From assembly GCA_006384855.1 (NCBI GenBank), contig VCJN01001728.1, positions 248,001 through 312,000 on the forward strand: a DNA stretch of 64,000 nt, in the 5' to 3' direction. The notes under the pieces are model-generated. The model was given only the letters and a program-made list of their open reading frames with translations. It had not been told where the DNA came from and made no database searches. Position numbers and translations under genes: made by a program. Shown piece by piece: positions 1 to 10,402 of the stretch (its first letter is position 1; each line of letters opens with the position of its first letter). Source of the DNA: Tetraselmis striata. Its lineage: Eukaryota > Chlorophyta > Chlorodendrophyceae > Chlorodendrales > Chlorodendraceae.

Positions 1-3000
1 GGAAAAACTCCTTGAGAAGCGCGCCATTGTTGAAGTTCCACAGGCGCACGCTGCCGTCGTGCGCGCCGGTGATGAGCCGCCGCTGGCTCGAGTCGAACGC
101 CATTGCAGTGATCTTGCTCTTTGGGTGGCACTCGTCAAAACGCACGAGGCGCTCGCCGTTGAGCGTGTTCCAGACGCAGACCACCGCGTCCTCGCACCCG
201 CTGACAACCACCTCAAACGTGTGATTGTACAGCACCCCGCTCACCGCCTTGGTGTGACCGAACTCCAGCTGCGACACGCACTTATTGTGCCACACGTAGG
301 GCTTGGACACCGCGGTCACGAGGCGGTCGCGCATGCCGTCGTACGTCAGCACTGTGGGGTGGTTGTCCTCATGCCTCCAGTCGTCCACCGTCAGCGTCTG
401 CACCGCTTTGTTCACGCGGAGGTCCCACACCTGCAACAAAGGCACGTAAACCCCACGAGCAAAGTGTCTCAGCATTCAGCCGGAGGTGCCGTTTCAGGCG
501 TAGCAAGTAGCGTGTTATTGTAATTTGGGCGCCTTGTTGAGTATAATTAGGGTAAAATATACTCATCATACTGTATGCTTTCCCATACATTATATATACA
601 AGATGGTGTAGAATGTATTTTTTGGATATTCTGTGGTATGAAACATGGGTACGATTTTTTTTAATGGATTTTAACGTTAGACATATGACATACATAAATT
701 TCATATGGATTCATGTGGTTTTGAATCCATATTCGATTTTGATAAGGATGCGAAATAAGGCAGATTGAGCACTGTTATAATGGCTTCCAGCTCCGGCCGT
801 TACCTTGATCATCTTGTCAATGGAGAGGGAGTACACCATGTTGTGCGCCTGATCCACGGTGACGCCTATCACGCTCGAGGTGTGGCCCACCAGGCTCCCG
901 GTCTTGCGGCCGGTGGTGCCCTGCCACAGGATGAGGTCGCGCTCCAGGCCGCAGGACACAAACTGCGAGTAGTCCACGATCCAGGCCAGATCGTGCACCC
1001 CCTTGCTGTGGTGCTTGATGTCCAGCACCACCTTCTGCCGGCTGGCGTCCGCGCACTTGATGGTCGAGTCCAGCGAGCTGGAAACCAGGTTGCCCGTCGT
1101 GTGCTCAAACAGCACACGCGTCACCCACTCGGTGTGTGCCTGCCAGCACGATATCATGAGCCACACCAGGTTAGGCGGCTGCTTTTGATGATTTCTGGAC
1201 GCTACGCGTTGCCTGTCGACGACAGAACCGCCCCCACCGAGTTAAATATCAACACATCAATAGTAATCTAATCATAAGTATATTATAATATCAATACATT
1301 AATAAAAATCTAATGCCAAGTACTTCATAATAAACATATATATTTATATATCGATAATAATCCACCATCCGCTGCCATGCTGCATGCAACCCTTGCGGTC
1401 GGTTTGACCCACCAGGCTGTGTCATATGGGCTATAGCAACACTGTTTGGCGATTGAGAAAGCCGCAGATTCAGGAAGTAATCTGGGGTTGTAAGGGGTGT
1501 CGATTCAGAAAGACCATAAATAAGTCGAGGGAGGGCAGTTGATACGGGTGTCGCACCAGACCCCCGCCCCCACCCCCCCCCTCCCCCCCACCCCCCCCCC
1601 AGGCGCCGCGCCGTTGCCCAGTCGCTGCACCTTGTGGATGTACAGCAGGTCGCCGGAGCTCTCTGAGGGCTGCAGGTCGCGCGCCGGCATCGTCTTGGGC
1701 GTGTGCTTCAGCAGAATCACCCCCCCAACGTCATCGCCGTACACGATGTGCTCCACGCCCTCGCCGTGGTCGTCATAGCCGTAGTTCATGGTGCCGATGC
1801 ACATGGGGACACCCATGGCGCCGCTCGCCATGTAGCGACCCGCCAGGTCGTACGACCCGCGGCTCACGTCGTAGAAGGAAATCTGAAAGGGGGACGGCAG
1901 CACGTGGGTGATACACCGCCCAGATGCGGCAACAGGAGGGTGGCTGGATGCTGGCGTTGCTGATGATGCCGATGCTGATGGCAATACTGATACTGGTGAT
2001 GCCCATCGTTCAGCGATATCTACCTGTAGCGACTACATAGACATTAAGCTACCCTTGGGAATGTGGCAGCTTTGCATAGCACTGCTTTCCTTCGATTTCC
2101 CTGCCGTTGATTGTCAGCAAGAGAAGAGAGCGCAAATATCATAGCATGCGATATGTTTACTCATCTACTGCAAAGGCCGGACATGAGGTCGGACGCAGGA
2201 ATGAATGTGACAGAAAAATGATGTTGGAAATGGCCCCCCCCTGATATGTATGTGGAGGGTCGAAACAATGGAGGGGCTGTCCGAGATCCAGACGTACCGC
2301 ACGGTCCATGGAGGTGGTCACAATCTGGCGGAGGCTGGGCGAGTAGACAAAGTCCGTAATCCAGGAGGCGCCGCCACCAATGGTCTTGAAATGCGACAGC
2401 TCTTGCGCCTGCCACAGCCGCATTGTGCCATCTGCGCCCGCAGTGACGTACTTATCGATGGCGGGCAGGAACCTAATTCGCGAGCAAAGGTCCTTGTGCT
2501 GTACCGCCAGGCTGTTGTTGGTGCTGGGAAACTCCTGTTGCGGGTGGTGGGTGGGGGGGGGGGGGGGGGGGGGGGGGGTGCATAAGGCGTCCACGGCGCA
2601 GCGGCATGCGTACCACAGACAGCGGAGCCTACACGCGACGCGGTGACCCCGCCAGCGAGCTTAAGGGGCCGTACCTGAGGGAAGAGCCGCCAGACGTCGC
2701 CGCCGGTGGCATCATTGACATCGCTGCTTTGGTTATTTAGGAACATGTAATTGGTGAACTCGTTCCTGTGGGGAGGGGGGGGGGGGGGGGGGGGGGGCAC
2801 AATGAGGTGGAGGTCAAGTACGCCAACCCCATGGACACCCGGCGCAGCTCGCATCCCATCACAACTCGCTCACGCACCAGTCAACACCGCCATTGGAGTC
2901 GGCGTCGATTTTCATGAACAGCTTGCCAACCTCCTTCATGGTCATGTTCTCCTCGCTACCGATTAGGGGGCCCAGCTTCTCCATGAACTCCTTCATCTCC

Positions 3001-3237
3001 AGCTCTCCGCTGCCATCCTCATCCGCCGCCTGCCCGCAGCACATGAGCAGTAATCCCGCCGCATAGACAGCCATGAGATATGATTGCCCTGCGACCCCCT
3101 CTCCTATCCTCCCGCCCTGCCCTTGTGGCGACACTCTGCCCGGGCACCAACTCGTCAGCGGGGGCACCGCGCACCTCAAACGCAAGCTGCAATTTCTGCA
3201 GCTGCCGAACCCCGTACAGGGGATCGATGGTGTCCAT
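1..3237 (-). CDS. EF-hand and WD40-repeat protein (WDR49/WDR64-like), partial
   Basis: Partial gene whose C-terminus lies beyond the left edge. Exons read on the minus strand join in phase: 3237-3175, 3029-2878, 2765-2675, 2534-2298, 1882-about 1593, 1139-804 and 430-<1. The N-terminal exons encode two EF-hand loops, DEDGSGELEMKEF and DADSNGGVDWNEF; the second is assembled across the 2878/2765 junction, which supports the splicing. WD-type blades follow (TAGADGTMRLW, SCGLERDLILW, SGCEDAVVCVW, TGAHDGSVRLW). EF-hands followed by many WD repeats is the layout of the WDR49/WDR64/WDY family, common in ciliated organisms, so a calcium-responsive scaffold is likely; the flagellar link is inference. 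The start at 3237 is the first in-frame ATG before the first EF-hand; 3309 is an alternative. The donor near 1593 is uncertain because a C/G-rich tract lies there. Poly-C tracts in the transcript sit just upstream of the acceptors at 2765 and 2534. Confidence 0.85.
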
Positions 3238-4190
3238 CACGCCTGCAGCGCTGTCCTGGCAGGCCTGATACACGAGGGTTGGCAGGGTTCGGGATGTTAG
3301 CCCAAGCATCCCGAGGCCGATGCGTCGGGATGGTCACCGGGCTGCAAGCTTGCCGCCCAGACTCCGCCGACTCGCGCGCGGAGGCCTAAAACGCCCTGGC
3401 CAGCACCCAGCGTATTTGTTAGGAGTGCAGCTTGTTCCTCACCGAAACTCTCTACTCATAGGCGCCCCCGGGGTGCAATTCCTACACCGCCATGCTTGAT
3501 CAGTGTTTGTATCTAGTTGGCACCACGCACAGCCGCAGCCAAACTTCTCGCGGACTGCATCGTCCCGCGCCTCAAGCCGCCCGCCGTCGGCGCAAATACC
3601 TGCTATCATCATTTCCTACAGCCCGAGCGGATTTCTGAATTGGATTCTGGTTTCGGAATCTAGAGGGGGGCGCCGGGTTCCTCGGCGGCGCATAGGCCTG
3701 GGGGCCGGGGACGAGGGGCTGGGGGATGGGGGCATGCCGCGGCATTCTGCGGTTCATGGCGCCGACCTTTCGTGTCACCTCCTTACCCCCGCCCCTCTTC
3801 GCTGACTACAAGCAGGCGACAAGTAGAATTCACTTGTAGCTTAGAGAACTGGAGTATTCCACTTTAGCTATTCCCTGTTAGCGTCTGTGGCGGCCTTGCT
3901 GAGTGGTGAATGGCCTGCGCGCTGGACGGGAACTCGCCCGCCGTACCGATACGTCCTGTCAGACGGTACCGGTAGGAGATACCGCTGGAGTCTCCCTCTA
4001 GGAGTCTACCGGCATCCCCACAGTCGTACGGAGATTAATCCCCACCTATCCCGCCCGGGGTGGGAAAAAATCGCTGGCGTGGACCGTGCCACAGCGATGC
4101 GCGCAGAACGCGCGCTTGTTGCCGGCGCACAACTCCCGCCCCCCCCCCCCCCCCCCCCCCCACGCGGCCCAAATGACAGTACAGTATTCT
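3238..4190. other. intergenic spacer, no gene recognised
   Basis: This is the 5' flank of the EF-hand/WD40 gene up to the first transposon terminus. The open frames here are short and GC-driven and resemble no family I know. A pure C tract lies at about 4139-4161, some 30 bases before the left repeat of the DIRS/PAT element. Confidence 0.5.
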
Positions 4191-4390
4191 GGTCATATTG
4201 AGAATTATAGAGGTTTGAATTGCACGGGGCTAATAAGTACGACGGGTGCTACCCGACGTTACAATTCCGCCATACGCGGCTAGTACGCTAATGCCGTGTG
4301 CCCACGTCCATCCCTCACCCCGATATGACGCCCCGCGACGCGGCGGTGTCTCCACCTTATGCCTTTGCGCCAGCTTCCAGCTAGCGCAAC
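4191..4390 (+). repeat. A1 terminal direct repeat of the PAT-type element
   Basis: It starts GGTCATATTGAGAATTATAG and ends at CCAGCTAGCGCAAC. It matches 8804-9003 over its full 200 bases with a handful of substitutions. The sequences diverge abruptly after both copies. Confidence 0.9.
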
Positions 4391-4493
4391 GGCATCGAGA
4401 CTCTCGCAGTCTCGTAAGGTGACACACGATCTCACAACGACGTTCGACGCCAGCCGCTCGCCGCGACTGCAAATAACGACAGCATGATGTACT

Positions 4494-5560
4494 ATGGACA
4501 ACACACGGTTACCTGACGACCTGTACGATTCGGAGGGGTGCGGTGGAGGCAACGCCGCGAGTTCGAGGACTGACACCGCTAGCCTCACTGCGCTGGTGCA
4601 GCGGATGTTGCTGCGACTCGACGAGCTAGACTCCCGCACCTCTTCCATTCAACAACCACCTCCACAGAAACCTATTCCCGCGACGCCAGGCGACGGCCTC
4701 GAGGGTGACGACGACAAAGTTTCAGGACAACCCTCCCCCCGGTTTCCCTGCGAAATCTCTAGGCCACGCGGCGTTCATCGACCCGCGCGACTAGATCGAC
4801 TACCTGCCGCGGGCATACGCCGAGTCTATGCCCCCTGTAGGACTCACCAACCCCGGGCTGTGGAACCCACGCAACGACGAGTGGGGCCGCTACCTCACCG
4901 ACGAGAAGAAGCACGCGACGTGCGACGAGTATCGCCACATGCTGTGCTATGGAGTCTTTACCGCCGCCGCGCACGCAGCGCTCACGGACGCTGTGGCAAC
5001 GCTTCGCGCGAAAAACGCCACCGCTCGCGACACCGCGGACGCCAACGACCTACTCGACTCCGCGATTCGCACGATGCGGGCAGGCGGGCACGATTCGCGA
5101 CGTGCGGGCAGGCTGCTGAAGACCGGCTCACCTACCTCCAGCGTTTCAAGTGCAAGAAGGCGCTTAACGGCGAGGAGCGAGTCGCCGAGCGCCTCGTCTA
5201 CTCCCGCTTCTTCGACACCACCGCCGCCGAGCGCTCCGGCAATGGCGTCGACGGCCTCCTCAACGCCATGGACGACAAAAGACTCGAGGTCAGCCTCCAC
5301 CAGGCGGCCAAGGCGCAGGCCGTCGCGCAGATCAAGGGCAGCGGCAGCGGAGGGAGCGGAGGCGGCAGCGGCAACATCCGCATCAAGGAGCAAGAGCGCG
5401 CATCAGAACACGCAGACCGCGCCACAAAGGAGAGGCGGACAAAAACAAGGACAAAGACAATATCAAGGGCAAGCCTCAGCCCGGCAACCCTGCGAAGAAG
5501 ACTACTACCCCGCAGACCGAGGAGCAGAACTGACGGTGTGCCCCGCCGTTCCGAGTCATG
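4494..5560 (+). pseudogene. gag-like ORF of the PAT-type element (frameshifted)
   Basis: Capsid-like region upstream of RT. The N-terminal part is in one frame (from 4494), the middle (from about 4828, with NPGLWNPRNDEWGRYLT) in another, and the last part returns to the first frame (from about 5130, with EDRLTYLQRFKCKKALNGEE), so at least two frameshifts are needed. The last third is basic and Gly/Ser-rich (GSGSGGSGGGSG), as expected for the nucleic-acid-binding end of a DIRS gag. Gag proteins are poorly conserved; the assignment rests mainly on position and on a similar layout in the gag remnant near 59.4 kb. Confidence 0.6.
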
Positions 5561-5561
5561 C

Positions 5562-7557
5562 TACCCAAGTTCAAGCTACATGCGACACCGCGTGCGGCGG
5601 CAATGGCGGCAATGGCAAGACATCGGGGCGAGCGGTCAAGTCCTACGGTGGATCCAGGAGGGCGTCCGGATCCCCTTCAAGCACAACCGCCCCCCACCCA
5701 ACTTCCACAACGGCATCAGCATGCAGGACGCTACCCCAGCGCGGGCGAGCTTCCTCGAGGGCGAGCTTGCCCGCTTCGTGGAGTCCGGCGCGTGGGAGCT
5801 TGGCACCTGCCGCAAGTGGGTGTCAAGACTATTTTTATTACCCAAGCCATGCATCAACCAGTGGCGTTGCATCATCGACCTCCGCGTGCCCAACTCTTAC
5901 TGTGTGCGCAAGCGGCTCGAGATGGAGACCCTACTGGGAGTGCGCCACCTAACCAAGAAGGGAGACTACATGTTCTCCTTCGACCTCCAAGACGGCTGCT
6001 ATGCTCTAGGCATCGCGGAGGCGGACCGAGACTACCTCACCGTGGACGTCCGAGGTCAGCTCTACAGGCTCGCGGGTCTGCCAATGGGCTGGAGCCTATC
6101 GCCCTATTACTTCGTCACGCTCACCCAAGTATTCATCACCCACCTGCGGAAACCCGAGCCCGAGCCCCCCTCATCGTCTACGCAGCCCACACGGAGCAAG
6201 CGCTACCTCCGGCGGACCAGGTGGGGGGGGGGCGCGCATCCTACCTTACGTGGACGACTTCATCCTCTGCTCCGCATCGATGGAGCAGGCGCTCCACCTC
6301 CGTCAACGGCTCGCCAGCCTCCTCGACGCCTTGGGGCTGCAGCGGAACCCCACAAAGGGCTTTTGGGAGCCCTGCCAGTTCGGCAGGCACCTGGGGATGG
6401 ACATCGACTCAGCGTCCGGCATGTTCTACGCACCGGCAGACAAGCTGAACCGGCTCTCCCGGCAGGCCACCCGGCTCATCGGCCGCGCCACGCGGAACCC
6501 CAGGTGGCTCCCAGTGCGCGAGCTGCAGTCACTGGCAGGGCAGGCGCAGTACCTCTTTCTGGCGATCCCGGCCGCAAGATTCTTCCTGCGGGAGCTCCAC
6601 TCCGTGGTCGGCGACCGGTGGGGCGGGCGCGTCCGGATGACGACACAGCTCCGCCGCGACCTACAGTGGTGGACATCGGTGCCCAGTCAGTCCAACAGCA
6701 AGCCCATCCACCGCCCAGTGGAGACGGCTTATCTGCACACCGACAGCTCAGGCTATGGGTGGGGCGGGGTGTTGAACGGCAGGCTGGAGGCGCGGGGATT
6801 ATGGAGCTCGGCGGACGAGCGCCAGCATATCACCTGGAAGGAGCTCAAAGCGGTCCGACTTGCCGTGGAAAGCTTCCTCCCCCACCTCGCCGGGCGCAAC
6901 GTCCTCCTGCACGAGGACAACCAGGCGGTATGTCACATTCTGTCGGGCCTAACCTCACGCTCTCCCGAGATGATGGCCGAGGTGCGACGACTCTGGTGCT
7001 TGTCGGACTCGCACGGCATCCACCTGCGCGCGCGGTACATTCGCTCGGCAGCGAATATCTGGGCGGACCGTCTCAGCCGGCACCTCGACAGCGACGATTG
7101 GCAACTCGACCCCCTCATGTTCGCGGAACTAGAGAGCCGGTTCGGCCCTCATTCCATCGACCGCTTCGCGTCCGCCCTCAACACCCTGCTCCCCCGCTAC
7201 AATGCGGCGTGGTTGGACCCTACGTGCGAGGCGGTGGACTCGTTGCACCTGCCGGATGCGGACTGGCGCCGCGAAAACAACTTGTGCAACGCACCCTGGC
7301 CCTTGCTACCCGACCTCGTGCAGAAGTTGCAGCAGAGTGGCGCAGCGGCGACCGTCGTCGCCCCGCGATGGGAGGGCAAGGCGTGGCACCAGGCACTCAC
7401 CGAGATGGCAGTGGAGGAGCTCACGGTGGCGCCGCGCGCCGGTTTATTCCGGCCGGGACGGCGGGACGGGCGAGGTATGATCGGCAGGCCTCACTGGCCC
7501 GTGATTGTATCCCGCGTTCCCTTCCGGCATGGGTATACCTGCGCCGAGGGGCCGTAA
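5562..7557 (+). pseudogene. DIRS reverse transcriptase-RNase H
   Basis: Copies element RNA into DNA. The N-terminal half is in the frame of 4494 and contains WRCIIDLRVPN, FSFDLQDGCYALGI (motif A) and GLPMGWSLSPYYF (motif B). A run of about ten G at 6223-6232 shifts the frame; the continuation carries LPYVDDFILCS (motif C, YVDD). RNase H follows with its acidic residues visible: HTDSSGYGWGG, KELKAVRLAVE, HEDNQAVCHIL and ANIWADRLSRH. The C-terminal extension with IDRFASALNTLLPRYNA and ENNLCNAPWPLLPDLV is typical of DIRS-group polyproteins. Apart from the G-tract frameshift the domain is intact, so the break may be recent or an assembly length error in the homopolymer. Confidence 0.88.
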
Positions 7558-7675
7558 GTGCTACGCTATCCATGTTTCCGGGCAACAGCCATCATCTATC
7601 GGCTGTACGTGCGGCACCAGTACGAACTGCAGCGGTGAAGTACCGCGTCGAGGTACGACACCGTGGGCTGATTCG

Positions 7676-8757
7676 ATGCGCCCGTACATGACACGGGTTC
7701 TAGGGTCTGACACCCTTGGCGTCCAGACCCTGGAGCTCCTATCAGCTGCGTCGGCGCCGAACACTGCGGCGTCTTACGCGAGTTGCATGAAGCAATATTT
7801 CCGTTTCTGCGAAGAGGAGAAGCGACCGGCCCTGGCTGTTGACCCCGGGACTATGGCCCGATTTGTCACGTGGTTGGGCAACCTTGGGACGATCAAAGCC
7901 TCCAGATTGCAGCTTTACCTGTCGGCCGTCAACAGCTTCTTCAAGGACCACGGCCGGGAGCCGATGGCTCTGGGCGATCTGGTGAGCAGGGTCCGCAAGG
8001 GCCTTGCGGCGTCGCAGGTGACGCTAAACCCCGAGCTGATGCGGGCCCCATTGCCCGCGCGTGTGGTGCTGAAAGCCTTGACCCTGGCAAAAGCCCTACG
8101 GCTGGAGCTGGGACCTACCTAGGGCACGGACCCAAGTACCGTGCTGCGCGTTGAGCTGTTCCGCGCCAGCCTGGCAGTCGTCGTACTTTGTCTGTTTTTC
8201 TGCCGCGGAGGAGCGGGGGTGGAGTGTCTTACGGGCGTCCTCACGGTCGGCCCGGATGGCGGGATCCTCCTATACCATCGTGACCGGAAAGGCCAGCGTG
8301 GCGCAGATGCAAGCAAGAAGTTGTTGTGACAGCTGCCAGCGTCAGCGCATGCCGACATCGCGGCGCTGCTGCACTACTTTGATGCCGCCCGTCAGGTGTT
8401 CGCCGGCGGCCGCGTGCTAGCGGCGAGATGGGCCATCAGCCAGCGCGAGGGGTAGGCCAATGGACGACGGACACCCTCACAAGCTGGCTGCAACTGGTGC
8501 TGACAGCAGTGCATGAGCCTCCCCCCCCCCCCCCCCCCGCGGATTCGCGTGGACGTCCCACTCCCTCCGCAAGGGGGCCACAAAAGCGTGCGTGATCGGC
8601 GTGACGATGCGGAAGATCAAGTACTTCGGCGACTGGGCGATGGAGTCCAGCGTGGTGCTCGACTACATCGACCCAACAGTGCTGCCGTGTCCGGCAGCAT
8701 GGCACCTCTTTGGCTGGATGACCCCCTGGGGCGATCAACCAGCCAGGCTGCCGCGCC
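7676..8757 (+). pseudogene. tyrosine recombinase of the PAT-type element
   Basis: Integrates the circular DNA intermediate. The SAM-like N-terminal domain (ASYASCMKQYFRFCEEE, FVTWLGNLGTIKASRLQLYLS) reads to a TAG at 8120. The same frame continues with FFCRGGAGVECLTG and LPASAHADIAALLHYFD, interrupted by a TGA near 8327 and further stops. After an 18-base C tract (8521-8538) the frame changes and the catalytic HSLR (8559-8570) and the nucleophile Tyr in VVLDYIDP (8664-8666) are visible. The frame opens upstream at 7505, overlapping the end of RT; the first ATG is at 7676. Gene order gag-RT-YR with all genes on one strand differs from Volvox Kangaroo as I recall it, where the recombinase is inverted. 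Confidence 0.85.
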
Positions 8758-8771
8758 AAATGGCGACATGA

Positions 8772-8803
8772 TGGCGAAACTGTGAGCCCCCTGCTTTGCT
8801 AAT
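8772..8803 (+). repeat. B1 repeat of the PAT-type element
   Basis: 32-bp unit reading TGGCGAAACTGTGAGCCCCC onward, directly abutting A2. It is repeated with three substitutions at 9083-9114. Confidence 0.85.
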
Positions 8804-9003
8804 GGTCATATTGAGAATTATAGAGGTTTGAATTGCACGGGGCTAATAGGTACGACGGGTGTTACCCGACGTTACAATTCCGCCATACGCGGCTAGTACG
8901 CTACTGCCGAGTGCCCACGTCCATCCCTCACCTCGATATGACGCCCCACGACGCGGCGGTGTCTCCACCTTCTGCCTTTGCGCCAGCTTCCAGCTAGCGC
9001 AAC
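8804..9003 (+). repeat. A2 direct repeat of the PAT-type element
   Basis: Second copy of the 200-bp A repeat, abutting B1 on its left. About 80 bp separate it from B2. Confidence 0.9.
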
Positions 9004-9082
9004 CCACCCTTCCCAACCCTTTCATGCGTGCTTTGGGGCATGAGCCCCTGTGCCAAACGTTGTAAGAGATCTGACACCTTTT

Positions 9083-9114
9083 TGGCAAAATTGCGAGCCC
9101 CCTGCTTTGCTAAT
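9083..9114 (+). repeat. B2 repeat, right end of the PAT-type element
   Basis: Second 32-bp B copy. Immediately beyond it begins a different repeat, the retroelement 3' tag at 9115-9140, so 9114 is a good estimate of the right end. Confidence 0.85.
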
Positions 9115-9140
9115 TTATTGATTACATGCGCTAGCAGCAA
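9115..9140 (-). repeat. conserved retroelement 3'-end tag (copy 1)
   Basis: On the minus strand it reads GTTGCTGCTAGCGCATGTAA followed by TCAATAAATT. Near-identical tags occur, also on the minus strand, at 21528-21552 and 34549-34573. Each contains TGTAA, the usual green-algal polyadenylation signal, so I read them as the 3' ends of a LINE-like family. This one abuts the PAT-type element. Confidence 0.6.
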
Positions 9141-9312
9141 CATTCAAGAAATCCATACAGAAAACAAGATGAAAATCCAGCCGCGGGCCACCAGAGGCAG
9201 GAGCCGCCATGGCAGCCATCGACCAGGCGTCGCCAGCCGCAAGCCGCCGCTCCACAGAGTAGGCACGCTCCCCCCAGCGCACAATCCCGGGCCACTCAAA
9301 CATCGGCACTGG

Positions 9313-9631
9313 GCCGAGCGTGGGGTGGAGGCGCCGACAGGAAATGAGCCTCAAAGAGGTCTCGCAACAAAGAGCGAAAGTTAGGGCGGTGGAGAGGGGG
9401 GGGGCGGGGGGGGGGGGGGGGGGGGGGTCAACCCAGAACGGGGCGCTATGGGCATATTCCATTGACACGGGCCTTTGAGCGCCAAATCCGCCGCCGGTTC
9501 CGTCGCGTCCCCTTCCGCCGAACGTAGAAAGCCCCCCCCCCCCCCCCCCCCACCGCCCTAACTTGCTCTCTTTGTTGCGAGACCTCTTTGAGGCTCATTT
9601 CCTGTCGGCGCCTCCACCCCACGCTCTGCAC
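9313..9631. repeat. long inverted repeat around G/C tracts
   Basis: The left arm, about 9313-9393, matches the reverse complement of about 9551-9631 almost base for base (about 80 bp). A poly-G tract (9402-9427) follows the left arm and a poly-C tract (9533-9550) precedes the right arm, so the stem could extend through them. The spacer of about 110 bp carries a piece of the neighbouring tandem unit (9474-9530). Confidence 0.8.
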
Positions 9632-10050
9632 AGCATCCCGGGCCACTCCAATAGCGGTGCTGAGTCGAATGAGAGGTGGAGGCGCCGACATAACATGAAG
9701 TTATCAAGTGAGAGGGCGCTTAATGAGCCGGAAATGGGGAGCGTACCAGACCAGCAATGACGTAAGACACCGGTATCCAACACGAATTGCTCCGTCCAGC
9801 GCCAAATCCGCTACCTGCGCGGTCGAACCCCCTTCCGCCGGACGTAGAACTCTCTTCCCAACACAACATTCCGGGCCACTCCAGCAATAGCGGCACTAGG
9901 CCGAATGTGAGGCGGAGGCGCCGACAGCAGCATGACAGAAAGGGAGAGGGTGCTCAACGAACAACGAACGGGGAGCTGACCGGACCAGCAACGACGTACA
10001 ACGCCGGTGTCCAGCTCGCACTGGCTCTAAGGAGCATTGGCAGGACATGC
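9474..10050. repeat. diverged tandem units, about 250-330 bp
   Basis: Two or more copies of a unit with shared landmarks: GCGCCAAATCCGC at about 9478 and 9800; CTTCCGCCG..ACGTAGAA at about 9510 and 9832; CCGGGCCACTCCA..AATAGCGG at about 9638 and 9873; GGAGGCGCCGACA at about 9680 and 9915. Part of the unit also occurs at 9290-9345. On the minus strand the units give short related peptides (LEWPGMLC, FEWPGIV), so they may come from a retroelement ORF lying upstream of the 3' tag at 9115. Confidence 0.65.
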
Positions 10051-10176
10051 GGGGCCACGGCTACCGAGGTGCCGCCCGCGCACGAGCCCGGCCTCCATCC
10101 CTAGCCGGAGGTGGTGGAGGCGCTAGCGATGAAGAGGGCCGAGGACGGTCGTCGGGTCCACCCATGCAGCGGGTGG

Positions 10177-10402
10177 GTGGGGGTGGGGGGGTGGGGGGGG
10201 GGGGGGGGGGGGCGCAGTTTTTAGTCATCTTTAGTCGTCGTACACGTACATACATGTGGGTAACATGGTGGTACTAGTAGCCGCTATTGCACGCGGGGCG
10301 GGGGGGGGGGGGGGGGGCGCAGTATTTAGTCATCTTTAGACGTCGTACACGTACATACATGTGGGTAACATGGTGGTACTAGTAGCGCTATTGCACGCGG
10401 CT
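10177..10402. repeat. 105-bp tandem duplication, each copy led by a G tract
   Basis: About 83 bases (CGCAGT.TTTAGTCATCTTTAG through GCTATTGCACGCGG) occur at about 10213-10298 and again at about 10318-10402 with only a few differences. Each copy follows a long G run (about 10190-10212 and 10299-10317). The duplication unit therefore includes the homopolymer. Confidence 0.85.

Larger units (their letters stand above)
4191..9114 (+). mobile_element. PAT/Kangaroo-type DIRS retrotransposon with split direct repeats
   Basis: Element of about 4.9 kb in the order A1 - gag - RT/RNase H - tyrosine recombinase - B1 - A2 - B2. A1 (4191-4390) and A2 (8804-9003) are direct repeats of 200 bp, near identical. 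B1 (8772-8803) and B2 (9083-9114) are 32-bp repeats. A1...B1-A2-B2 is the split-direct-repeat arrangement known for PAT elements of nematodes and Kangaroo of Volvox; these insert by a tyrosine recombinase rather than a DDE integrase, so no target-site duplication is expected. All three ORFs lie on the plus strand. The near identity of A1 and A2 suggests a fairly recent insertion, but gag is frameshifted, RT is frameshifted at a G tract and the recombinase has in-frame stops, so this copy is probably inactive. Confidence 0.9.

Noticed and set aside
4494..7691. Single 1,065-codon ORF as one gag-pol protein
   Set aside because: The frame passes through gag and the first RT half but leaves the RT frame at the G tract (6223-6232). 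Its last 480 residues are out-of-frame translation of RNase H.
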